Shown here one piece after another: positions 1 to 9,293 of a stretch of DNA of 64,000 bases. This DNA comes from Dicyema japonicum (taxonomy: Eukaryota > Dicyemida > Rhombozoa > Dicyemidae). Numbering within the stretch: the first letter of the stretch is position 1; every line of letters starts with the position of its first letter. The stretch spans positions 851,837 to 915,836 of the forward strand of contig RDEW01000010.1 of NCBI GenBank assembly GCA_011109175.1, given 5' to 3'. Both the position numbers and the translations under genes were made by a program. The notes under the pieces are model-generated. The model ran no database searches, was not told the DNA's origin, and worked only from the letters and a program-made list of their open reading frames with translations.

Positions 1-136
1 CCGCAAAATCAATAAATCGATAATCTAAACATTTATTTAATTATTAAATAATTTAATTAATTTAATTAAATATTATAATATTAATTTAACATAGTTTTTA
101 TTTTTTTAATAAAATAATTTTTTAACAAAGAAACAA

Positions 137-472
137 ATGTCAGTTCGGTTTAAGGGGATTTACTTTGATCTTTTGCGACTGGACGTAGATGCCCCCGCGA
201 ACGTAGCCATGGAGGATTACTTCATGTTGGAGGCCCCCCGTTTCAGTGGTCGCCCAAGGACGACACTGGCAGTCGTTCTCGACGAGAACCTCAAAGAAAT
301 GGGACGGCATCTTGGAAGTGGAGAGGATCTTGACTGGTTGCGCACCGCGGCTTTGAATAGGAGGAAGTGGATGAAACTAACCAGTGATTTGCTAACTCGT
401 GCTGCACATGCTTTGTCAAGTTTTATGACATAGCGATAAGTGCTTATAATAATAATAATAATAATAATAATG
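137..472 (+). mobile_element. Group A (RTE-like) LINE, 3' fragment
   Basis: An open frame at 137-433 encodes the last ~98 residues of a group A reverse transcriptase: 'MEDYF', then 'GRPRTTL', then a 'DLDWLR...NRRKWMKL' tail. The full-length copy at 43892-46956 ends the same way (MEDYF, GRPRTTL, DDLEELR). The frame is followed by AGTGCTTAT and an (AAT)n run at about 447-470, the usual 3' terminus of this group. The endonuclease and RT core are absent, so this is a 5'-truncated, inactive insertion. Confidence 0.85.
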
Positions 473-1440
473 CCAGTTGAGGAAGCCTGCTGCGTGGATT
501 GCGAACGAGTTCCCTCGGAGTATGGCTATTCCAATCTTTTGTCTTAGCCATAACCCTTCTCGTTGATCCTTTTTTTTCTGGCAAGTATTCCTCCGAGTTC
601 TCGCAAAAACTCAGCCTTTCTTGGACCAACGGCTCCCGATGATTCGGTCGCAACAGGAGTAAATCGGTAGCGGTCCCCGAGGCAATAATATTTCTTGATT
701 TTTGGGTTCTCCCTAGTCGAAGCAGCTGCTCCAGGTGTCTGAACCAATTTGAAAATATTCGTGCTTGAGAACATGTCTACACAAGTTGCGTCCCAGACCA
801 AAGATCTTCCAGACGTGAAGGGGAAAAGGGTCATCCCGTCAGGTCTCTTTCCATCTCCTCGATCAAAACCCACTGGTTCAAGCTTTGCTGGAAGCCTGTT
901 GTCTTCAGAGCTCTGACGATCATCGTTCAAAGCAGCATGACGTGGTCCTCTTCTGGCGCTTCTTCTGCAGGACAGAGGGTGCAATTCCTTCGCATCGACT
1001 GTTTTCCCGCATCGGAATCGGTGCTCCTGGCAAACGTCTACTCCCAGCCTTTGTCCGATTCCAATCCTCAAAGAATCGTCGTCCAAAAAGGTCCCGAGGT
1101 TTGGCCAAGGTATTGCACCAAGCCATGCTCCACTCCCTCCATTTGGAGCTGACACCAAACAAGCCAGACGATGTTGATTTGCTTCTTTTTTAAGGTCTTT
1201 CAAAATTTTGTGCAGACAATGTTATCCCTATTACTTTGTTTTGTTGTGTCTTCGGGGATTTTGAGTCCAGACCCGTTCCATTTCCTACAAGCTTCGGACA
1301 AGCTTCGTCAAATGACTCATTCCAGCGAAGTCCAAAAGTGTTATGAAGGACTTGCCGTGTCAAATGGCTGCAGCTTGCCGGGTACGCAACCTCCAGCGCC
1401 GATCTTAGACCGACACCCTCAAATCCAGAGGAAAGCTTAA
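444..1440 (-). mobile_element. Group D LINE fragment: RT C-terminus plus restriction-like endonuclease
   Basis: On the minus strand, 1440 to 1204 reads as the end of an RT ('EGVGLRSALEVAYP', one frame off the main ORF). An open frame at 1203-544 (219 codons) then carries a cysteine/histidine segment (RCGKTV..HPLSC), RHAALND, 'LEPVGFDRGDGKRPDG' and 'LVWDATCVD'. A degraded CCHC knuckle followed by RH, PD and D residues is the layout of the C-terminal restriction-like endonuclease of R2-group LINEs. I recall 'EPVGLDRGDGKRPDG' as common in invertebrate RT-like sequences, but I do not assign a named clade. The first zinc-ligand Cys reads as Phe. The last segment (QKIGIAILRGN) continues in another frame near 530, so the copy is broken. 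It ends in the same (AAT)n tract as the preceding element, tail to tail. Confidence 0.7.
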
Positions 1441-1760
1441 CACCAACTGGTATGTGATCTAACTAATTATGACGCCTCTGTCTGCTGTCTACAAGAGACA
1501 AAAATGACGGTACAATGTAAGAACTGTTAGAAAATTCCACCTTTTTATCCTCCCGTCAACCTGCCAACATTATGGTCTCGGATTTGCAGTCCATCAGGAC
1601 CTGATTCACTACGTTACAAGGGTGTGGACAGCATCTGATATTATAATGGAAATGGCGGACGATCTGGACTACCTAAGATAACTAGTGCGCAACAGAAAAT
1701 CATGGTCGAAGCTAACGGAAAGGATGGTTCGGAATACAAATAAGACATAGTGCAATAGAC
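1441..1760 (+). mobile_element. Group A LINE, internally deleted copy
   Basis: The plus strand begins with endonuclease sequence ('SVCCLQETK', then a frame-shifted 'CQHYGLGFAVHQDL') equivalent to the N-terminal APE domain of the 43892-46956 copy. It then jumps directly to the RT C-terminal tail ('DDLDYLR', 'NRKSWSKLTERMV'). About 2.5 kb of central endonuclease and RT is missing. An (ATT)n tract follows at about 1761. Confidence 0.7.
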
Positions 1761-1978
1761 TTATTATTATTACCCCCAGGATCACTGGGTCAAAGAGAAA
1801 GAAATAAAAGTTCTCATCTAACTAAGTGATCCAGACCGACAAAGGTGAGGACGAGTCCGGCGGGGTCGAGAATCCTGAACATCTCTTCTCATTGGACATG
1901 GCATCGGCTCAAAATTTCTGTATGATTGTAGATAATTCGATAGTACTTGGAATAGAGGACAGCTCGATAGAACAGCAA
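1761..1978 (-). repeat. 3' end of group B LINE, copy 1 of a direct repeat
   Basis: About 215 bp nearly identical to 2608-2826. Read on the minus strand, both copies encode a short C-terminal frame ('YLQSYRNFEPMPCPMRR') ending just before 'CTGGGATCACTTAG'. A short A/T-rich stretch and (AAT)n follow. The group B copies at 9242-12305 and 51241-53555 also end in G-I-T-stop and a tri- or tetranucleotide A/T tail, which is why I class both repeats as group B 3' ends. Confidence 0.65.
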
Positions 1979-2057
1979 TAGACTTAACTAATTTTATGTT
2001 TTCTCGGGAGTGCTTTTTAATAATAATAATAATAGATATTATTAGATTTACAATAAT

Positions 2058-2612
2058 TTGTTTTTGTGGAGCTCTGCCATGTATAAGCCACTGCCATGTA
2101 TAAGAAAATGCAGAAGATATGAGTCGACGAAAACTAATAAAAACGAATCTAAGAATAAGACTATACAACTCATATATAAAACCGGTGCTTATGTACAACT
2201 CGGGTACATGGGGGGTCACAGAGCTAGAGCTCAAGAAAATGGATGTATTTCATCGAAAGCAATTAAGCAATTTAATGGGCCTAGGTTGGCCCAAAAAGAT
2301 TTCAAATAAGAAATTATACTCTGTGGCACAATCGAGGCCAATAAGCATCGACATTATTGAATCAAGGTGGAGGCTGTTCGGGCACGTGCTCAGAATGGAC
2401 ATAAACGCCTCTGCAAATATAATAATGGACAATTACTTTAACAATGAGAACAAACCATCATTCAGAGGAAGACCCAGGATCACTTTACCCATGGCTCTGA
2501 ACAAGGATCTTAATGGGATTAGAAGAAATCTTAAATCTGCAGAAGACCTAGAAGATCTAAGGACAGATGCGCAAAGCAGAGGGCCATGGAGACGCTTAGT
2601 GAAGCATATTAT
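2058..2612 (+). mobile_element. Group A LINE, RT C-terminal fragment
   Basis: The open frame at 2119-2655 encodes ~165 residues of the RT thumb and C-terminal region: 'YNSYIKPVLMYNSGTWG', 'FHRKQLSNLMGLGWPKK', 'SRWRLFGHVLRMD', 'FRGRPRITLP' and 'DLEDLRTDAQSRGPWRRL'. Everything 5' of this, including the catalytic YADD region, is absent. The downstream (ATT)n tract abuts the second group B 3'-end repeat, and the frame runs a few codons into it. Confidence 0.85.
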
Positions 2613-2826
2613 TATTATTACCCCCAGGATCACTGGGTCAAAGAGAAAGAAATAAAAGCTCTCATCTAACTAAGTGATCCCAGACCGACAAAGGTGAGGA
2701 CGAGTCCGGCGGGGTCGAAAATCCTGGACAGCTCTTCTCATTGGACATGGCATCGGCTCAAAATTTTTGTATGATTGTAGATAATTCGATAGTATTTGGA
2801 ATAGAGGGCAGCTAGGTAGAACAGCC
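2608..2826 (-). repeat. 3' end of group B LINE, copy 2 of a direct repeat
   Basis: Second copy of the ~215-bp unit at 1761-1978, differing at a few positions. On the minus strand it reads into 'NYLQSYKNFEPMPCPMRR' and ends in G-I-T-stop. The group B sequence may continue to 2874, where the Tc1/mariner element interrupts it. Confidence 0.65.
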
Positions 2827-2876
2827 TCCTTTAATAGTTTCCGTTGTAGTTCGATTAAAAAGTTTTCCATAATGTA

Positions 2877-3066
2877 GACCCAATTCCCATAAATGATGAC
2901 CCAATTCCCATAAATGTTGACCTAATTCCCATAAATGTTGACCTAATTCCCATAAATGTTGACCTAATTCCCATAAATGTTGACCCAATTCCCATAAATG
3001 TTGACCCAATTCCCATAAATGTTGACCTAATTCCCATAAATGTTGACCCAATTCCGTAAATGATGT
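2877..3066. repeat. 21-bp tandem array forming the left transposon end
   Basis: About nine head-to-tail copies of a 21-bp unit (GACCCAATTCCCATAAATGTT), with C/T variation in ACCCAATT versus ACCTAATT. The right end of the same transposon holds the inverse complement of the same motif in only one to two copies. The array is therefore an expanded terminal inverted repeat and probably a multiplied transposase binding site. Open frames on its minus strand (2812-3090) are artefacts of the repeat. Confidence 0.85.
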
Positions 3067-3118
3067 CCAAGTTATATATATAATACACAAGTAAATCTAT
3101 ATTTTAATTTCTCCTATT

Positions 3119-4129
3119 ATGGTATCAACTAATACAGATATGAGAAGTCGCAAGGTTTTTATGAACGAAAGTCTATTTAATCAAATTAAAAGACTTTACA
3201 AAGTTAAAACAAAAGAAGAGTTGATTGAGATCACCTCGATCAGTAAAAAGAGTTTGAACAGGTGTATACAAAAGATCGAAAGCTGTGAACTCGAGGATCC
3301 TACTTTCGGTGATCTTTACAAGACAGTAGGCCGAAAAAAGAAAGATAAAGAAATGTTGAATGTTGAAATGAGATCTATTTTTGGAAATGACAACTCGCTG
3401 ACACAAGTTGGTCTTCAAGAAAAACTTTCAGTGAATCTTTCTAAGTCTCAAATTTCAAGAGATTTAAAGGAGGCCTGCATCACAAGAAAAAGACTCAGGA
3501 AAAGATCCGAAGTTAGATTGAGTACAGAAAATTTGGCAGAAAGGGAAGTATTTTCATCAAGAATGTTGGGGTCTATAAATAGGCCGTTATTATTTTTGGA
3601 TGAAACCGGGTTTAATTTGCATACATCAATTAATTATGGGTATTCCCCAATTAATACTGAAGCAGTTTTATACCAGACTAAGTCTAAAGGGAGAAACGTC
3701 TCAATGTGTTCGGTTATTTCCATAAATGGAAATGAGCATAATATGATATTCGAGGGGTCTTTTAATCGGGAATTATTTTTAACCTTTCTAAATCAATGTG
3801 ATGAAAAGGGGATATTTACAAATTCTCCTGTTGTTGTGATGGATAATGTTAGATTTCATCATTGTGATGAAATTAAAGACTTCTTTATTAGGAAAAGTGT
3901 TACAACAGTTTATTTACCCCCTTATTCACCTGACCTGAACCCAATTGAAAACTTTTTTTCTTGTGTGAAATCTCGTCTAAATGTAATTAGACCAAAAGCA
4001 ACTGTAAGAGGAGAATTGCTAACAAATATCGAATTTGTTATGAGTGGTCTCGAAACCGAGGATTTGTCCTCATATTACAACAGTTTTTGGGAAAGGGTAA
4101 ATGGAATTAACAACAGATTAATTGAATAA
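3119..4129 (+). CDS. Tc1/mariner (DD34E) transposase, intact
   Basis: A 336-residue transposase with no stop or frameshift and no intron. The N-terminal ~130 residues hold helix-turn-helix-like DNA-binding sequence and a basic stretch (TRKRLRKRS). The catalytic DDE domain follows: first Asp at residue 161 (LFLDETGFN), second at 242 (VVVMDN) and Glu at 277 in 'YLPPYSPDLNPIEN'. Spacing between the second Asp and Glu is 34 residues, the Tc1-type DD34E signature. It would bind the terminal repeats and perform cut-and-paste transposition into TA sites. The start at 3119 is the first ATG after the left array. Length is normal for the superfamily. I cannot assign a subfamily from sequence alone. Confidence 0.9.
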   Translation: MVSTNTDMRSRKVFMNESLFNQIKRLYKVKTKEELIEITSISKKSLNRCIQKIESCELEDPTFGDLYKTVGRKKKDKEMLNVEMRSIFGNDNSLTQVGLQEKLSVNLSKSQISRDLKEACITRKRLRKRSEVRLSTENLAEREVFSSRMLGSINRPLLFLDETGFNLHTSINYGYSPINTEAVLYQTKSKGRNVSMCSVISINGNEHNMIFEGSFNRELFLTFLNQCDEKGIFTNSPVVVMDNVRFHHCDEIKDFFIRKSVTTVYLPPYSPDLNPIENFFSCVKSRLNVIRPKATVRGELLTNIEFVMSGLETEDLSSYYNSFWERVNGINNRLIE

Positions 4130-4220
4130 AATGCTTTTTTCCTAAATTATTTATTAGTATAATATATATAGATTGGACATCATTTATGGGAATTGGGTCA
4201 CATTTATGGGATTGAGTGTA

Positions 4221-4340
4221 TGTAGAGATTGAAGAGTTGGGGTGATAGTGAAGCAGATTGTGAAACGTGTGGCACAAACGGGACCTTAGTTAATATAACG
4301 TTCTTTGGTTCTGTGAAAGTGCTTTTTAATAATAATAATT
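4221..4340 (+). mobile_element. Group A LINE, 3'-terminal remnant
   Basis: Encodes only the last residues (a frame-shifted 'VKRI...' region) and the 3' untranslated end. The stretch 'GTGGCACAAACGGGACCTTA' up to AGTGCTTTTT(AAT)n parallels the end of the copy at 18345-19557. It directly abuts the right end of the Tc1/mariner element. Confidence 0.75.
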
Positions 4341-4425
4341 TCGTGGAGCATGTTTGTTTCTCAGAATGAGTTAGAAACATTGCCAGAGGACCTATCTAGG
4401 AATGGATATGAAAGAGAAACTAACA

Positions 4426-4940
4426 CTAACGTAGACATGGTGGTCCAAGGAGTGCTTCCAGAATAGGAAATTTGCACGATAATACAATCACGTCTTTACG
4501 GGCGAATCGGTTGACCGAGATGACAAAGCTGAATGGATCGCACAAGTAGTCGAGATTTGGAAGGATGCCTCGGGGTGGGTGGCCGAAAATCGCAGGTATC
4601 TTCAATACGCGGTTTGGTATCACCAAATCTGTGGCAAATGTGAAATTACTTCTCAAATCTGATGTAGAGAATACTACGTGTCACCAAGGAGGAAATCGGC
4701 AGAGCGCCGAAAAGTCGGAGATTGCCTGTTTCACTAAATGCTTGGAAGAGTTTTCATGCCAGAATCAAGAGATCAAGTCGATTTCCAGGGATGAACAAAA
4801 ATCAACCAGGAAAATTCCATATCGGTTTCTCAAAAAGGAAATATTATTCGGATTGAATTATGCTGTGGGATACTATATCAATAGTATGCCCCCGAATATA
4901 ATGGAAGATATTACAGATATTCTCTATGCTACACAATGAG
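4426..4940 (+). mobile_element. Group C LINE, N-terminal fragment
   Basis: The open frame at 4565-4939 ends in 'NSMPPNIMEDITDILYATQ'. The longer group C copy beginning near 15020 has 'DSLPSSDINDITDIIYAG' at the equivalent place before its RT. Upstream, 4426-4564 contains similar frame-shifted sequence. The RT and endonuclease are missing, and a group A fragment follows within 60 bp. The function of this N-terminal region is unknown to me. Confidence 0.55.
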
Positions 4941-4989
4941 AGAGAAAGGCCGCAGTTCTGTGTATAATTTTGTGATCGAAGAATTTTCA

Positions 4990-5385
4990 GCTTTTTGGAA
5001 AAACATGTGGAAGGTTAAGCAATATATTTTAATAAAAAAATCTAATGAACTATCGATGGATATCTTAAAATCAAGATGGAGGCTCTTTGGCCATATCCTA
5101 CCAATTGAGATAGACACTCCTACAAATATTGAAATAGAAACATACTTCACGCAATGCGGAAGAGCAATTCAATGATGGCGGAGAGCTACACTATCATCTA
5201 TTTTGAACCAGAAACTGAAAAATATCAGAAACTAAAACGCACAAGACTTTGACTACTTAAGAGAAAAAGCAAGAAACAGAGCTACTTGGAAGAGGATAAT
5301 TAACGATATTGTTATGATCGTGGCACAAGGGAAGCTTAATTAACTTTTTGACTTCTCGGGAGTGCTTAAAATAATATAATAATCA
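4990..5385 (+). mobile_element. Group A LINE, C-terminal fragment
   Basis: Contains 'LKSRWRLFGHIL' followed by a frame-shifted tail ('FDYLREKARNRATWKRI') and a 3' end TTCTCGGGAGTGCTT plus A/T repeat at about 5351-5385. The GRPRTTL region is degenerate (an in-frame stop follows QCGRAIQ). Confidence 0.75.
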
Positions 5386-5399
5386 AGATACGCTCCCAA

Positions 5400-6190
5400 A
5401 GTCATCTAGTCTTACGTAGATCCTTGGTGACCCTTTGGATCATTGAGCCAATATGACGGACTAGATCTTCCGATTGTGAACCAAGGATTCCTGACGTCTT
5501 CACAAAAATTAACAAAGAAAAAACTGAGCTGACGTCGATTGTAAATATACCTATTCGGGTTGTTGAAAAGTGTAAGTTTAAAAAAAGAAAGAAAAAGAAG
5601 CATGGTTTGCTTATGGGAGATACTGAGGATATTTTTGGTAGAAAATGCTGGCATCTTGTACAATGAAAAAGATGTGGAGCATTTGGATCCGTAGAGAGCA
5701 CCTCTCTCTAAATTTCCGGAGATATCTATTCGTAAAACCGACTCTACTGTACAACTAAGAAACGTGGGAACGTCGAAAGCAGATCTTGACAGACTTGACG
5801 GATCCACAGAAATCAGTTGATAAAAATAGTAGGAATCTACTGTCGAAAAACTTAAAAACATGACTCTTTACGAGTTATGTATTGCGTGCCGATAAACTAA
5901 GAAGTGATAAAATCTTGCTGGTGACTTTTTTGGCATATTATTCGTATGATGTGATGACATATGAGGATTTTTCAATCCTCATTGGACGGCAGAGAACTAA
6001 GCTCTCTATCTGGATCAAAATTATGCCCAAAATAAAAACAGCGGACGACTTCGAACTACGGAAACTCATTAACTCTAGAGACGCGCAATGTCTGAAAAGA
6101 TTCATTTCTCTATATCACCGAGAGACTCCCTTCCTAGTCGCGACTTCTGACTTTGACCTCAACTTCCCAGACGATGTCTTCTAGATCACT
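5400..6190 (+). mobile_element. Group A LINE, strongly degraded copy
   Basis: Plus-strand pieces in several frames line up with the group A RT: 'LLMGDTEDIFGRK' (compare LLGDAEDVLRRK), 'FVKPTLLYN..TWE' (compare FVKPILLYNAGTWG), and an open frame at 5882-6184 with 'YEDF...IGRQRTKLS' and 'KTADDFELRKL' matching the C-terminal tail. Many stops and frame changes mark it as old. Confidence 0.65.
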
Positions 6191-7460
6191 GTGTCTAGAT
6201 GAGGACCCTACTTGAACTCGTCAAGATCACGGGGTTAGTTAGTTTGGCTTACGGTTGGTCTTTGGAATAATTTTATTTCACTTATTTAAAGGTTCCAATT
6301 TGTAGTTTAAATAATTTCTTTTCTCGCTTAATTCATTGCATGCAACATCAAAAAAACAAAATAAAAATTCCAAAGACCACTATAAAACCAAACAAACTAA
6401 TCACGTGATTCCGACACGCTGCAATAGTGACGTCATGTTTCTCTCTCAAGCCTACACAATCACATATAGGGAGTAGGGCCAGATGCTCATAGTTTCATGA
6501 GCACACCCCTTGGTTCTTATGGATTAGAGATTCAATAGAAGTTGGTGATGAATCAGTCCTAAAGAAGTACACGCTTATCCATTTTTATAGCAATTCAAAG
6601 AGCCTTTACATTTCAACAGTTTGAACATTTAAAGAGAACACAAGGAGGGTTTCTATGATTACTAGAAGCTGGGATCACTTAGTTATTTTTTAAACATCTT
6701 TCTTACTACTCACGTGGTCCCTGCATGCCTAAACAGAGACCTCAACTTGGCCCGATGTCCACAGAAGCACATATCCGCCATATAACTGGATGCTCGAAGT
6801 CACACGGGCACGTTCCTCCGTTCTTATAAATGAAGAATTCCATAGGCATTAAAGAGGGGACCCTTCCAGAAATCAATTCTCTTCCTGGTGTCATCGGATC
6901 CAGCTAACTCTGGAGACGTAATTGCCTTGCCAGAATTTGAAAAGATTCATTTCACCTGGAGACCATTTCTCCCCTTTAAAGTAATTACCCAATTGTGCAA
7001 CCCATGCGTATTGGAGGGACGGCTTCAGATAAACTTTAGAACGCAGAGTCTTTTTTCATTCTTGACAAACATGTTTATCAACTCGGCAAGGGCTAGTTTT
7101 CAGATATTAGTCAGATCACTATCCTACATTCATAAAGTTAAATTCTTTAGCATAACTTCCGACGGCCTTACTTGAACCTTCGCGTTTTTAATTTTCACTC
7201 CCGAACGGGAAAAGTAGTTAAAATCCTGGAAATCTCTCATTTCCTTGAATTTAACTAAAAGGCTCCAGACTGTTTGTCAATAAATCTGTCTAAGATTGTC
7301 GCACTGTTAGAAAAGTGGAGGAGAGCTGGAATTAAGGTATAATAAGAGATAAGAGAGAAAGGAGCTGGCTAATTGAACGCAATTCCTTTCAAATCGTCAG
7401 GGGAAATGAGCTCAATTATAAGATCATCCAGTAGTTTTTAACTTATTTTTTGCATTGAAT
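6191..7460. other. No host gene recognised; LINE 3'-end debris
   Basis: The stretch near 6225-6285 resembles 47885-47945 (both contain GGTTAGTTAG or GAGTTAGTTAG followed by TTGGTCTTTG). The stretch at 6887-6915 resembles 47768-47798 (GGATCCA.CTAACT..GGAGACG). These look like two copies of an unplaced LINE or repeat family. A minor plus-strand fragment ending 'LLEAGIT-stop' near 6685 looks like a group B 3' end. I see no gene with recognisable domains or mini-introns. Confidence 0.4.
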
Positions 7461-7521
7461 AAATGTGTATTTATGTAAAAAAGTTAAATTACAATAAAAC
7501 ACAATATAATAAAAATAAAAC

Positions 7522-9124
7522 TCACATATCAAAACTCTCCAATCTATTTATAATAAACAATTTATACCTAGTCATCCTAACTTTACCATTAATATCTCCA
7601 ACCCCCATTAGACCAGTCGTGGGGGAAAAATCAGCCACAGTACAAACTCCCATGTCATTCAATGGGAAATTACTAAATACAGAGCGACCACCGACGTGAA
7701 TCTAAAATAACCAAATTGTCCCACCAATTTGATAGCATTCACCTTGTGACAAGACAGAATACTCAAAACAGAAGACGACCGGTCAAATACGCTATGACTG
7801 CATGAGGTTACAAGATTGGAAAAAGTGCGAATGGGAGTAGGACTAGGAATGCTGAGACAGTCTACACTCGAATACATGTTTACAATGCCAGTGCTGGACC
7901 TACAAATTAAAACCATAACCGAACCCACAGACCACATATTTGCCATCAGAAGAGACTGAGAGTGTTGTACCTCTTACACTCCCTCTGTCCACAAATTTGT
8001 GATAGCATCTATGCATTCTAATGTCCCACACCCATACAGAGTCATCATCTGCCAATTAAATAACCTCTCAACCCCCATTAAGTAGAATTTTGTCATTTCC
8101 CAAAAAGTGACTAGCAGAAATGGCTCCATTTTTTGTGTAAGTTCTGACAAATTCCCTACTCTAAAAATAATTAATCTAATATTTAAAATAATTATTAATA
8201 AAAAAAATTTCACCTTAAAATCCATCAAATGTATTTGTCCACGTGTACTGCTGTGGAAACACAAAAGTTCGTCGTTGGGACTCTCCGAAAAAGAGCGTAG
8301 AGTTCCATGCAGACCTAAATCAGCATTAGACGTTAAACCACGTGCCGGCGGTACAAAAATAGCCTTTTCTGCGCGTAGATCGTAGCAGAGAAAGGATGTA
8401 GATCTTGCCGTTGCCACGACAAAGTCGTTTCCAACAAAACGCGCATGTTTGATCGGGAATTTTTCAGCACATATTTTCGACACGAAATTCGTAGTATCTT
8501 CAGCGTCGTAGCCGAAGAATCTCAAAGATTTGTCCACAGATCCGACCAGGAACAACCGAGCACGTTCATGAAAGTGTAGAGATGTCACAGAACCCTGACA
8601 ATAAGGCAAATCTCTACATTTGGAAGATGCTTCTTAGACAAATCGGGACATTTGTGGAAGGCAAGTTCGGTGGGTCGAAACTCCTTTAATTTTCCAGAGT
8701 TGTCTCCAAACTCAGAGTTTCTTAGTAATTCGTTTTCTGGTCCATCATTGTCCCTAAGGTTGATCTTGGCCCACTGATTATCCCCATGGACTTTGAGAAA
8801 ACTTAGATATCAAAATGACAAAACTCTTTTCTGAGTCGTTCCTTGTAATCTTCGATCGTCACAGTTTCCTCCGTGTTAGAACAGTGATATTTGTTTTTAT
8901 TATCAAATACGATTCTAAAAATAATTTAAACAAAGCCACGTTTGCTCGTAGTCGTCTTCATCCATCCAGGCAGGCTCCATGACACGTTTTTCAGGAACGA
9001 CAGGCTCTTCAGCAAAGAAACCTATTTTTCCTCCGAAGATAAAATCCTCCAGTTTGCTTTCGGTGATTTTATCTTTTCCAAAAGATTTTATTGAAGGATT
9101 GGGGTAAATTACTCTATTGTTCAT
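7522..9124 (-). CDS. UTP18: UTP18-like U3 snoRNP WD40 protein (8 exons)
   Basis: Exons 9124-8940, 8914-8825, 8801-8618, 8594-8214, 8160-8073, 8048-7925, 7899-7696 and 7672-7522 join in frame into 468 codons plus TGA. Introns are 25, 23, 23, 53, 24, 25 and 23 nt, all GT..AG. The product matches UTP18 along its length: 'ESKLEDFIFGG' and 'PAWMDEDD' near the N-terminus, 'VHGDNQWAKI', then WD40 repeats including 'FLVGSVDKSLRFF', 'KFPIKHARF', 'DDDSVWVWDIR', 'GKYVVCG', 'TGIVNMY' and the C-terminal 'VADFSPTTGLMGVGD'. The family acts in the nucleolar small-subunit processome on pre-18S rRNA. The protein is shorter than human or yeast UTP18 (about 550-600 residues), mostly at the acidic N-terminus. Start is the first ATG, 40 bp from a palindromic E-box. 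Protein matches across joins support the splice sites; no transcript was seen. Confidence 0.93.
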
Positions 9125-9163
9125 GTCTTTTAAGCAATCACGTTAAAGTCCAACTTTAACAGG

Positions 9164-9177
9164 AAAACACGTGTTTT
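9164..9177. promoter_or_regulatory. Palindromic E-box upstream of UTP18
   Basis: AAAACACGTGTTTT is a perfect 14-bp palindrome centred on CACGTG, 40 bp upstream of the UTP18 start codon in an otherwise A/T-rich stretch. CACGTG is the binding site of Myc/Max-type bHLH factors, which regulate ribosome-biogenesis genes in other animals. A regulatory role here is inference. Confidence 0.4.
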
Positions 9178-9293
9178 AAAATATTATTTAAATTTAATTT
9201 TATTTTAAATATTTCATAATTTAATTTTAATTTTTTTAGTTATGCTGGTTTCTGTCAATCGAATAAAAACTGTTTCACTCGACCAATCTACGA

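Larger units (their letters stand above)
2877..4218 (+). mobile_element. Tc1/mariner (IS630 superfamily) transposon, apparently complete
   Basis: A 1342-bp element with one intact transposase gene between inverted ends. The left end is a tandem array of the 21-bp motif around CCCAATTCCCATAAATG (2877-3066). The right end carries about two inverted copies (4175-4218). The innermost parts match well: GATGTCCAA followed by an alternating TATATA run on the left, and its complement on the right. TA dinucleotides flank both outer ends (2875-2876 and 4219-4220), as expected for the TA duplication of this superfamily. It lies between a group B 3' end and a group A 3' end. The undamaged ORF marks it as younger than its neighbours. 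Confidence 0.85.

Noticed and set aside
544-1203. 219-codon minus-strand frame as a host gene
   Set aside because: The protein is the C-terminal part of a group D LINE and it continues in other frames on both sides; it is retrotransposon debris.
2812-3090. Two overlapping minus-strand frames made of repeated 'LGQHLWE' or 'GSTFMGI' units
   Set aside because: They are translations of the 21-bp terminal array of the Tc1/mariner element. The repeat length is a multiple of three so it stays open in several frames; no sign of a real protein.
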